Shown here piece after piece: positions 1 through 5,685 of a stretch of 5,685 nt of DNA. The notes beneath the pieces were generated by a model. That model saw only the letters and a list, made by a program, of their open reading frames with translations. It did no database searches and was not told the origin of the DNA. The stretch's first letter is position 1. Each line of letters opens with the position of its first letter. This DNA comes from CAZTWC01 sp964617105 [NCBI: uncultured Myxococcia bacterium] (GTDB lineage: Bacteria; CAZTWC01): positions 1 through 5,685 of the forward strand of contig CAZTWC010000249.1 of assembly GCA_964617105.1 (NCBI GenBank), given 5' to 3'. The position numbers and the translations under genes were made by a program.

Positions 1-994
1 CTGCGCCAATGGCATCCACTAGTTGGTAAAGGTTGTGGGGCTCAAAAAAGGCGGTGATCAAAAAAAGTCCGCTATCTACCGGACTGAAGGCGTAAGAGAA
101 AATATCGTTGGCCAGGGCGGCCTTATACTTGGTTTCCATTACCAGATGAGAACTTTCTCCCTGGCCCAAAATAATGGCCAGAATATCCAAGGCACAAATA
201 TCCTGGTGGGTGATTTCGGGGATATGCCAGGCCATCTGGAGTTGACCTTCGTGGACATCGTCAAAGATGATACTACTTCGGGTGGAGGTTTGGGGCGGTT
301 CCTGCGGCCTGGTACGCTTCAGGTTTGGACGGTTTTTAAGGGGAGCGAAAAGTCTGGCGATTTTTTCGATGACAATTTGAGTTTCAAAATCACCAGCCAC
401 CACCAACACCATATTATTGGCTACATACCAGTCATGGTAAAAATTAAGCACCTTTTCTCTGGTAAATGAATTGATAGTTTTCTCGGTGCCGATAATTGAA
501 TAGCGGTAAGGGTGCTGGCTATAGGCCAGAGAAAACAGTTCATCACCAATTTTTCGATCCGGCAAATCGTGGTCCCTCTTGAGTTCCTCCAGGATTACCA
601 CCTTCTCTTTTTGTAACTCCTCTTCTAAAAAACTGGAGTTTAAAATGGCGTCCGCCATAATATCCAGTCCAATATCGAACTGGTTACTGGTGAGGCATAT
701 ATAAAAGACGGTCTGATCCAGGGAGGTCCAGGCATTAATCTCTCCTCCGGCAGCCTCCACGGTTCTGGCTATTTCGCCCACTCCCCGCTTGGATGTGCCC
801 TTAAACAGCATGTGTTCGTGCAAGTGGGCCAGTCCCCGCTCGTCTTTTTTCTCATCAGCACTGCCTGCTTTGATCCAGGTTTGGAAAGTTACTACGCTGG
901 CAGCATGATTTTCCATTAAAAGAACAGTTAAACCATTTTCTAAAATATATTTTGCTGTCCCTCGGTAATTTTCAATAAATTTGATTCTACTCAT
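1..994 (-). CDS. M16-family zinc metallopeptidase (insulinase/processing-peptidase-like), partial, 3' end beyond the left edge
   Basis: This is the N-terminal 331 residues of an M16 zinc endopeptidase. The reading frame is open without a stop from the ATG at 994 to the window edge. The inverted zinc motif HxxEH is intact (H57, E60, H61, followed by MLFKGT), and the third zinc ligand is probably E137 in ILEEL, 76 residues after H61, the usual M16 spacing. The family pattern continues with GGEINAWTS (84-91), the stretch from GTEKTI to FY (169-186) and NNMVLVVAGDF (193-203), then a start of the M16_C half with LGQGESSHL. No signal peptide is visible, so it is probably cytoplasmic, as in M16B peptidases that degrade or process peptides. 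Its ATG overlaps the stop of the upstream response-regulator gene (ATGA), implying one operon. Whether it is a single-unit protein of about 420 residues or a duplicated one of about 900 cannot be seen. Family assignment is secure; the substrate is unknown. Confidence 0.95.
   Translation of the reverse strand, partial: MSRIKFIENYRGTAKYILENGLTVLLMENHAASVVTFQTWIKAGSADEKKDERGLAHLHEHMLFKGTSKRGVGEIARTVEAAGGEINAWTSLDQTVFYICLTSNQFDIGLDIMADAILNSSFLEEELQKEKVVILEELKRDHDLPDRKIGDELFSLAYSQHPYRYSIIGTEKTINSFTREKVLNFYHDWYVANNMVLVVAGDFETQIVIEKIARLFAPLKNRPNLKRTRPQEPPQTSTRSSIIFDDVHEGQLQMAWHIPEITHQDICALDILAIILGQGESSHLVMETKYKAALANDIFSYAFSPVDSGLFLITAFFEPHNLYQLVDAIGA
991..994 (-). other. ATGA stop/start overlap (translational coupling)
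   Basis: Read on the minus strand these four bases are ATGA. The TGA ends the response-regulator gene and the ATG begins the M16 peptidase gene. Upstream there is only an A-rich AGAGAAAAA stretch and no strong independent Shine-Dalgarno site, so termination-reinitiation coupling is likely. Confidence 0.8.
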
Positions 995-2493
995 TTTTTT
1001 TCTCTAAGTATATCGGTGGAGTCTTGAAAAATTTTAACATCGTCAATCATATCGCGATTTATCTGCTCTATTACTTCAATATCTACCTCCATCATCTTGG
1101 CAATCTCCTGGCAAATATTTTCAGGTACATCAAACTCTTCCAGGGATATACCAACGCTGGTGGTCAAACGGTCAGCAAATTGAACCGCAGTGATGATCTC
1201 TTGTTCTGAAGTTTTTTCCTGGTTAAGTTTTTCCTGGTGGTGGAAAAAATTAACTTCCTTTAACCACTGGGTAAAGCCCCATTTATCTAAAAGCATTCCG
1301 CCTGCCTTTTGGTGGATATGCTTAGATAAGTGACCGAGCACCAACTCTTCAAAGCATTTTTCATCGGTAATTGCCAGATCCAGGATTATTTTTGGGGTTA
1401 CCACAAAACCAACATCGTGTAACAGACCGCAGAGAAAAGATTTTACCTGGGGCCAATTTTTTTCTTTGGCCAGACCCAGGCAAAAAAGACCACAACCAAG
1501 GGCGTGGGACCAGATTTTATCGTAAAAAAGGTTAAACAGTCGATGGGCATGAGCGCTGTTACTCTTCTGGTCTATGGCGGGCGGATAATAGATAGAGTTA
1601 AATACGAGATACAAAATGACTAAAACAGTTAGACTTTCCGGACCACAGTTTGATTCGATATCTTCCAGGGAGGTCATTTTTTTTTCTGATCGAAAAAATG
1701 ATAGATTGGAGATGGGAATAATTTTGGGGGCCAAATTGTTTTGGTCTGACAATAATTGGAGCGGAGCGAAGTTTTCATCTTCGCTTTGATTGATAAGTTT
1801 TATTATAAGTTGCAGATGGTTTGGCTCAATAATGTGAAAGGGCAATTTTCCCTGGCTAATAATTGTTTTAATTTTGGGCAACAGCAGTTTGGCAACCGAT
1901 AACAGGGTTTCCCTTTTATCTTCGCTAAATTCCTGTTGAATGTTTTCGTCAGCCGCATCACTAATCACGAATTTCGAATCTTCGGTTTCATCAATTTCGC
2001 TAAAGAGGTTATTGCAGTGCCGGCAGACCCGAGTGGCTTTCAATAGGTAGTTGCCGCATTGGGGGCATTTTTTCATTCTGCCCTTAACGTATATTTGTTT
2101 TTCCGCTAATAGAGCCAAGACTATTTTGGATAGCAACTCCTGTCCTACGTAAGGTTTATTGACAAAATCATCAGCACCCAGCGAGAGCGCTTTGTCCACG
2201 TTTTCTTTGTCGGTCAGGGCAGAGAGAATGATAATGGGTACTTTCTTAAATCGTTCAACCTGGCGGATTTTTCCGCACAAAACAAAGCCGCTGGTGTCAG
2301 GAAGCATCAGGTCCATCACAATCAGGTCCGGCATTTGTGAAGAGAGATAGGAGAAGGCCTCTTTACCATTCATGGCAATATCCACGTTAAATTTACTTAG
2401 AAGTTGAAAACGTAGGGTATCACTGATCATTTTGTGATCTTCTATCACCAACACGGTTTTCTTGGTGGGGTCTTTTTTAGTTGTTTCATTCAT
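991..2493 (-). CDS. Response regulator: REC domain, zinc ribbon and HDOD output domain
   Basis: A 500-residue cytoplasmic two-component response regulator with a non-DNA-binding output. Residues 13-127 form a REC receiver: acidic pair E18/D19, phospho-acceptor D61 in LIVMDLMLPD, S91, and K113 followed by proline. Residues 143-160 form a small zinc ribbon (CPQC and CRHC; C143, C146, C157, C160). A charged linker leads to an HDOD domain from about 216 to 445. Its first half has the HDOD look (KLPFHII, LQLLSDQNNL, then a stretch like the family's aNSa.f..kI.sl..AI..LG pattern). Its second half keeps HD-superfamily positions H330, H359-D360 in GLLHDVG, H394, H418-H419 and D441. HDOD domains are generally regarded as non-catalytic signalling modules, and no specific target can be named. 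The ATG at 2493 has a weak AGATGG at 2503-2508 nine bases upstream. No partner histidine kinase adjoins on this strand; the PAS protein at the right edge is one candidate, by inference only. Confidence 0.92.
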   Translation of the reverse strand: MNETTKKDPTKKTVLVIEDHKMISDTLRFQLLSKFNVDIAMNGKEAFSYLSSQMPDLIVMDLMLPDTSGFVLCGKIRQVERFKKVPIIILSALTDKENVDKALSLGADDFVNKPYVGQELLSKIVLALLAEKQIYVKGRMKKCPQCGNYLLKATRVCRHCNNLFSEIDETEDSKFVISDAADENIQQEFSEDKRETLLSVAKLLLPKIKTIISQGKLPFHIIEPNHLQLIIKLINQSEDENFAPLQLLSDQNNLAPKIIPISNLSFFRSEKKMTSLEDIESNCGPESLTVLVILYLVFNSIYYPPAIDQKSNSAHAHRLFNLFYDKIWSHALGCGLFCLGLAKEKNWPQVKSFLCGLLHDVGFVVTPKIILDLAITDEKCFEELVLGHLSKHIHQKAGGMLLDKWGFTQWLKEVNFFHHQEKLNQEKTSEQEIITAVQFADRLTTSVGISLEEFDVPENICQEIAKMMEVDIEVIEQINRDMIDDVKIFQDSTDILREKK

Positions 2494-2519
2494 TAAAAAT
2501 TACCATCTATTAATGGAAG

Positions 2520-2554
2520 TTGACAAATATTCAAAATATTATAAAATTTCCACC
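2520..2554 (+). promoter_or_regulatory. Putative sigma70-type promoter for the nucleosidase-like gene
   Basis: A perfect TTGACA (2520-2525) and TAAAAT (2542-2547, five of six to TATAAT) are separated by 16 bases. Transcription would begin near 2554, about 90 bases before the ATG at 2643. The spacer carries an AATATT repeat (2526-2531 and 2535-2540, nine-base period) that could be an operator or merely AT-rich sequence. Confidence 0.55.
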
Positions 2555-2566
2555 ATCTTATAGCAA
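2531..2566 (-). promoter_or_regulatory. Putative sigma70-type promoter for the response regulator-peptidase operon
   Basis: On the minus strand a TTGCTA box (2566-2561, four of six to consensus) and a perfect TATAAT (2543-2538) are separated by 17 bases. Transcription would start near 2531, giving a leader of about 38 nucleotides before the ATG at 2493. The region is AT-rich, so a chance TATAAT is possible. The -10 box overlaps the -10 box of the rightward promoter. Confidence 0.5.
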
Positions 2567-2629
2567 GTACTTTATACCTATAATCAGCAATTAACTCGCT
2601 GACGTGGGTAGTAAAAGTGGTTTATTTTC

Positions 2630-2634
2630 AGAGG
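2630..2634 (+). promoter_or_regulatory. Ribosome binding site that decides the nucleosidase start
   Basis: AGAGG lies eight bases before the ATG at 2643. The longer in-frame alternative, a GTG at 2604, has no Shine-Dalgarno-like sequence ahead of it. The ATG is therefore preferred, and it places the fold's first beta strand (VIYILTA) at residue 4, as expected for this family. Confidence 0.75.
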
Positions 2635-2642
2635 TTTTAGAG

Positions 2643-3407
2643 ATGGAATCAACAGTAATATATATTTTAACAGCCTTTGAGGAGGAGATGCAGGGGATTA
2701 AAGAGATCCTTGACCGGGAGTATAAAAATAACAAATTGCGGTTTGAGTATTTTTTAACCGGCGTAGGTGAGCCCTCCTCAGGATTTTTTAACCATTTGTC
2801 TGAAAAAATAGAGAGGGAAAAAGTAGATTTAATAGTGGGGACCGGTTGTTGTGGAGCATTGGTGGATTGGTTGCTGCCTGGGGACCTGATTTTACCAGGG
2901 AAGATACTGATTGGACAGGAAAAAGATGCCTGGCAGGCCGAGCAATCCATACACCAACAGGTTTTAGTGGCGGCGGAACGAACCAGCCGCCGCTGTTTTT
3001 CAGGAACTATCTATACCTCTCGCCAGGTTATCGATAAATTGGAAGACAAAAAAGATATTTTCCAAAAATTGGATGCCATTGGGGTAGATATGGAATTATA
3101 CTATCTAGCCAATTTTACCAAAGAGCGCGGCATTCCCTTTTTGCCTATTAAATACGTTGCCGATACCCTGGATCAATCTTTGCCATCATCGGCTTTTCTA
3201 AAAAGATATTTTCAATTATCCAGAAAAAAAGATAGCCCCCTGATTAAATTAAAAAAAACCTATTTAATTGCCACAAATCTCAGGAACACCATAAAAACTG
3301 TCCGGCTCAGGACCAACTTGAAAAAAGGTATCGATTCCCTGGCCATTGTATTATCTGCGTTTTGTCAACCCTGCATTAAAATGCCGGGAGTTAAACCCCG
3401 GACATGA
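2643..3407 (+). CDS. Nucleoside phosphorylase/nucleosidase superfamily protein (MTAN-like or HpnG-like)
   Basis: A 254-residue PNP/UDP-phosphorylase-fold protein, expected to cleave the N-glycosidic bond of a purine nucleoside or adenosyl compound in the cytoplasm. It starts with ILTAFEEEMQGIK, matching the MTA/SAH nucleosidase start (GAMEEEV) and placing E15 at the E. coli MTAN E12 position. VGTGCCGAL (65-73) and GDLILP (80-85) match the family core. GVDMELYYLA (147-156) gives E151 and KYVADTLDQ (170-178) gives D174; their 23-residue spacing equals that of MTAN E174 and D197. The catalytic acids are thus retained. About 80 residues follow D174, including a basic stretch (roughly 200-230), against about 35 in MTAN, and the middle is shorter. 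The DQSLP motif with a long C-terminal helical part recalls hopanoid-associated phosphorylases (HpnG), but no hopanoid gene is seen here, so no symbol is given. It seems to be transcribed alone from the divergent promoter region. Confidence 0.85.
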   Translation: MESTVIYILTAFEEEMQGIKEILDREYKNNKLRFEYFLTGVGEPSSGFFNHLSEKIEREKVDLIVGTGCCGALVDWLLPGDLILPGKILIGQEKDAWQAEQSIHQQVLVAAERTSRRCFSGTIYTSRQVIDKLEDKKDIFQKLDAIGVDMELYYLANFTKERGIPFLPIKYVADTLDQSLPSSAFLKRYFQLSRKKDSPLIKLKKTYLIATNLRNTIKTVRLRTNLKKGIDSLAIVLSAFCQPCIKMPGVKPRT

Positions 3408-3424
3408 ACCCGGGAATTCTTTTC
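3384..3424 (+). terminator. Possible Rho-independent terminator overlapping the end of the nucleosidase gene
   Basis: Three GC arms occur in series: CCGGG (3384-3388), CCCGG (3397-3401) and CCGGG (3410-3414). The middle arm can pair with either flanking one, forming a five-base-pair stem with an eight-base loop in each case. The downstream pairing is followed by AATTCTTTTC, a modest T-rich tract suited to termination. The stem is short and the T tract is interrupted, so efficiency is uncertain. The stop codon at 3405-3407 sits inside the downstream loop. Confidence 0.4.
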
Positions 3425-3611
3425 GTTCTTAAAAATTATAATCCCTCTCATCATTAATAATACCCTTGACCATTAATTATAATACTGATAAATAAATAAT
3501 CTTTATTTTTGAATAGATAGTAATTATAGATATTACACTTGGTTTTAACAATGGTAAATTCTCGGACGGGAACTACATGTCTGTATTTATCATAATTTGG
3601 AGGATAAAATA
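3408..3611 (+). promoter_or_regulatory. AT-rich intergenic leader of the HEAT lipoprotein gene with weak promoter candidates
   Basis: No convincing gene lies here. Two promoter candidates can be seen. One is a perfect TATAAT at 3478-3483 with a poor TTAATA 18 bases upstream (3454-3459). The other is TTGAAT (3509-3514) with TATTAC (3531-3536) at 16-base spacing. Neither is compelling. An AT-only inverted repeat, AAATAAA (3490-3496) and TTTATTT (3502-3508) around a five-base loop, lies between them. Its stability would be low. Confidence 0.3.
3599..3603 (+). promoter_or_regulatory. Strong ribosome binding site that decides the HEAT-protein start
   Basis: GGAGG lies eight bases before the ATG at 3612. 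A longer in-frame start, the TTG at 3597, overlaps this site and cannot use it. The ATG at 3612 is therefore chosen, and it gives a standard lipoprotein-type leader. Confidence 0.85.
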
Positions 3612-5153
3612 ATGAACTTGAGTAAAGTGGTGTGGATAGTATTTTTATTGTTTTTAGTGACAAGTATGGGATGCACTAAAAAGGTAGAGCCTGAAAACCC
3701 AAAATACTGGCTCACCCAGATAGGAGACAAAAAAAACCATAAAGATGCGGTTAGCAACTTGATCCGCTTAAAAGACAAAAAGGTGATTCCAGAACTGATA
3801 ACCATGTTGAAACAGGGCAAATACATGGCCGATATAGTCCATATTATCAGTGAAATCGGCGCTGCCTCCAATATGAATTCCTTACTGGGGGTATTGAACT
3901 ACAAAGTTGGTCGGGCCATGGATACGGCTAGTAAAGACGCCAACCGGGCCAACCAACGGATCGCTGATGCTGTAGCCAGGTTTAATTATAAAAAAGGGGA
4001 AGGAGCGATGATTAAGTTGCTGGATGCTCGAGATCAATACGTCCAGTTATCGGCCATCAAGGCATTGGGAGTAATTGGTGGCAACCAGGCAGTGGACAAA
4101 TTGGTAAGTTTAGCCATGGATGATTATACCCATGTTTTTATCAATAAACATGTAATTATTGCTCTGGGCGCTATAGGTGATTCCAGGGCAATACCGGCTT
4201 TGATTAGAAATCTGTTTGTAGAAAGAAAAGGGGTTAGTTTCTACGGAGAAACCTCTATCGCCCTGTTTAAAATGGGTGCTTTGGTAGTGGATCAACTGAT
4301 AGATGTCTTAAATGGAAAACACGAATTAATCGCCAAATTGAATGCGAAAAAACCGATAGTAGAGAGCGCCTACTTTATCAAAGCAGCGGTGATATTAGGT
4401 GATATTGGCGACAAGAGAGCAGTCCCCCATTTACTTAAAAGACTTAACTATGAATTTATCGGTGAAGAGGGGATGGAGCAGCAGCCAATGACCTTGATGG
4501 TAAGAATGAATACCGCTTCTGCCTTAGGCCGAATGGGGATAAAAGAGGCAGCCGCACCTATTGGCAAAATGTTGAAAATTACCGAGCCCACCACCAGGAA
4601 GACCTATTCTGATGCCTTGAATATGATCAATGAAAAGAAGGTGATACCCAGTATGTTTAAGGCTCTAAGAACTGGAGAGAACACCGCCAGACACGCTGTA
4701 CTTCAGGCTTTAACCAAAATAGGGGACGAAAAAGATTTGGACAAGTTGAAAAAGATATTGGCCAAAGAAAAAGATGAGAAATTGAAAAAAATGTACAAAA
4801 GGGAGTTTGTTCGGTTGGAGGCCTACGATAAATGCAAGCAGGATATGGGCTGCTGGATTAAGATTCTGAACGATGTCAATGAAAATTGGAGGGTTCGGGA
4901 AAGGGCGGCCTTTGAATTAGGCAGAAGCGGGAACCAACAGGTAATAGATCCCCTACTGAAAAATATCAGCACCCAGGAAACTGATGTTCGATTTGCTATT
5001 ATCTGGGCTCTGGAGCAATTGAAGCCTATGAAAGGTTTATCTCAGTTGGAAAACCAGTTAAAGGCAGAGAAAAAGAAGGTGGAAACCATTAGAATCAATG
5101 AGGATTTGAAGCGACTGGTGATTAAAATGAAAGGCTGGGGAGCCACCTCATAA
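3612..5153 (+). CDS. HEAT-repeat protein with a probable lipoprotein signal peptide
   Basis: A 513-residue protein. Residues 1-20 form a short signal: one lysine, then a hydrophobic stretch (VVWIVFLLFLV), ending at C21 in TSMGC. This resembles a lipobox, but with serine rather than leucine at -3, so lipidation is probable, not certain. The rest is an alpha solenoid of HEAT/PBS-lyase-like repeats, visible as recurring units such as AIKALGVIGG (148-157), IIALGAIGDSRAIPALI (182-198), AVILGDIGDKRAVPHLL (259-275), ASALGRMG (302-309) and the unit from REFV to WALEQL. A charged Lys/Glu-rich helix (about 374-396) precedes a cysteine pair C408/C414 (KCKQDMGCW), which could form a disulfide outside the cytoplasm. 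The C-terminus is again Lys/Glu-rich. HEAT solenoids bind protein partners; no enzymatic motif is seen, and the partner is unknown. One base separates its stop from the PAS gene, so they form an operon. Confidence 0.88.
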   Translation: MNLSKVVWIVFLLFLVTSMGCTKKVEPENPKYWLTQIGDKKNHKDAVSNLIRLKDKKVIPELITMLKQGKYMADIVHIISEIGAASNMNSLLGVLNYKVGRAMDTASKDANRANQRIADAVARFNYKKGEGAMIKLLDARDQYVQLSAIKALGVIGGNQAVDKLVSLAMDDYTHVFINKHVIIALGAIGDSRAIPALIRNLFVERKGVSFYGETSIALFKMGALVVDQLIDVLNGKHELIAKLNAKKPIVESAYFIKAAVILGDIGDKRAVPHLLKRLNYEFIGEEGMEQQPMTLMVRMNTASALGRMGIKEAAAPIGKMLKITEPTTRKTYSDALNMINEKKVIPSMFKALRTGENTARHAVLQALTKIGDEKDLDKLKKILAKEKDEKLKKMYKREFVRLEAYDKCKQDMGCWIKILNDVNENWRVRERAAFELGRSGNQQVIDPLLKNISTQETDVRFAIIWALEQLKPMKGLSQLENQLKAEKKKVETIRINEDLKRLVIKMKGWGATS

Positions 5154-5154
5154 T

Positions 5155-5685
5155 ATGCAAGAAGATATCAATGAATTGCTGGTTCTTTGCCAGGAGCAGC
5201 AAAACAAGATAGAGGAGTTGGAGTGGCAGAATCGACTGCAAAATGTGGTTTTGGATCATAGTTCCGACTGGGTCTTTCTGCTGGAACAGGAAGGAGCGGT
5301 GATCTATTGTAATGGCGTGGCTAAAGAGCATTTTGAGATAAACGATGATTCTCTGGGACACACCCACCTTTCATTTTTTTGGTGTGGCGCTGCCCTGGAT
5401 AAGGTTGCCGTTGCCCTGGATATCATTTTGGCTACCAAAAGTAGTGTTACGGTAGATGTTTCTGGCTGCGGAAAAGAGCCAAACCATTACCATATGAAGT
5501 TGACCTATATCGGTGTTGAAGATAGTAACTATGATATTCTGTGCGTCACCAGGAATGTTACCAATCAGAAGGTCTTTGAGCAGGAACGGCAGAGGATGGA
5601 GGATGAACTGATTAAGCATCGGGATTATCTAGAGGAGATGGTTACCGAGCGTACCAGGGCGTTGACCTTGGCTAATCAATATACT
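5155..5685 (+). CDS. PAS-domain sensory protein, partial, 3' end beyond the right edge
   Basis: The first 177 residues of a signalling protein; the frame is open to the last base. Residues 1-31 are a Glu/Gln-rich helix likely to form a coiled coil. Residues 32-140 look like a PAS domain: it begins VVLDHSSDWVFLLEQEGAVIY, has NGVAKEHFEINDDSLGHTH and ends DILCVTRNVTNQK, the usual last strand. Residues 140-177 are a second coiled coil ending in LEEMVTERTRALTLAN, a linker typical just before a HisKA kinase domain, and also found before GGDEF or other outputs. The output itself is not in the window, so it cannot be called a kinase with certainty. No membrane segment is seen, suggesting a cytoplasmic sensor. 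It starts one base after the HEAT gene's stop; GGGGAG at 5137-5142 lies 12 bases before the ATG, a rather long spacing, so coupling to upstream translation is likely. Confidence 0.85.
   Translation, partial: MQEDINELLVLCQEQQNKIEELEWQNRLQNVVLDHSSDWVFLLEQEGAVIYCNGVAKEHFEINDDSLGHTHLSFFWCGAALDKVAVALDIILATKSSVTVDVSGCGKEPNHYHMKLTYIGVEDSNYDILCVTRNVTNQKVFEQERQRMEDELIKHRDYLEEMVTERTRALTLANQYT

Noticed and set aside
23-469. A 148-codon plus-strand open frame
   Set aside because: It lies wholly antisense to the M16 peptidase, whose protein sequence is clearly conserved in the opposite strand; no family resemblance is seen in the plus-strand product.
2604-2642. Thirteen-residue N-terminal extension of the nucleosidase from the GTG at 2604
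   Set aside because: There is no Shine-Dalgarno site before the GTG, whereas AGAGG is well placed before the ATG at 2643; the extension also lies before the first strand of the fold.
2591-2950. A 119-codon minus-strand open frame
   Set aside because: It is antisense to the nucleosidase-like gene, which carries recognisable catalytic motifs; the minus-strand product is compositionally odd and unrecognised.
3490-3508. AT-only inverted repeat (AAATAAA/TTTATTT) as a terminator or operator
   Set aside because: A seven-pair A/T stem is too weak for a terminator and is easily produced by chance in this AT-rich stretch.
3454-3871. Minus-strand open frames across the leader and start of the HEAT gene
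   Set aside because: They overlap the strong GGAGG-ATG start of the HEAT gene, are rich in residues expected from AT-rich antisense reading, and show no family motif.
3612-5153. HEAT repeats as a DNA-level tandem repeat
   Set aside because: The repetition is at the protein level with divergent codons; I see no long direct nucleotide repeats that would suggest recent duplication.
1-5685. Mobile element, defence system, CRISPR array or RNA gene
   Set aside because: No transposase, integrase, toxin, nuclease, regularly spaced repeats, or tRNA/rRNA-like sequence was recognised on either strand.

Overview
The window reads as ordinary bacterial chromosome: coding-dense, moderately AT-rich, with short intergenic gaps and good Shine-Dalgarno sites. 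It contains two divergently transcribed groups of genes. A predicted lipoprotein plus two-component signalling genes point to a bacterium, most likely Gram-negative. A REC-HDOD response regulator and a Cys-containing HEAT-repeat lipoprotein recall Deltaproteobacteria/Myxococcota-type genomes, but nothing in the window fixes the taxon. There is no insertion sequence, integrase, CRISPR array, tRNA or rRNA.

Left arm (minus strand, 1-2493): a 500-residue response regulator (REC, four-cysteine zinc ribbon, HDOD) is followed by an M16-family zinc peptidase that runs off the left edge. The two genes overlap by the tetranucleotide ATGA, so they are very probably co-transcribed and translationally coupled.

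Centre (2494-2642): a short divergent intergenic region. It holds a plausible sigma70-type promoter on each strand, and their -10 boxes overlap, so the two directions may compete for polymerase. Rightward from here is a 254-residue nucleoside phosphorylase/nucleosidase-fold protein that keeps the three acidic residues expected at an MTA/SAH-nucleosidase-type active site but has a longer basic C-terminus. A GC-rich set of hairpin arms followed by a T-rich tract at its 3' end may be a terminator.

Right arm (plus strand, 3408-5685): an AT-rich 204-base leader, then a 513-residue HEAT-repeat protein with a probable lipoprotein signal. One base after its stop codon begins a PAS-domain sensory protein, cut by the right edge just after a coiled-coil linker of the type that precedes a kinase or cyclase output. 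A surface HEAT scaffold and an intracellular sensor in one operon suggest, by inference only, a shared signalling or envelope function. Every gene falls in a known broad family. The least ordinary items are the domain mix of the response regulator, the overlapping divergent promoters and the lipoprotein-sensor pair.
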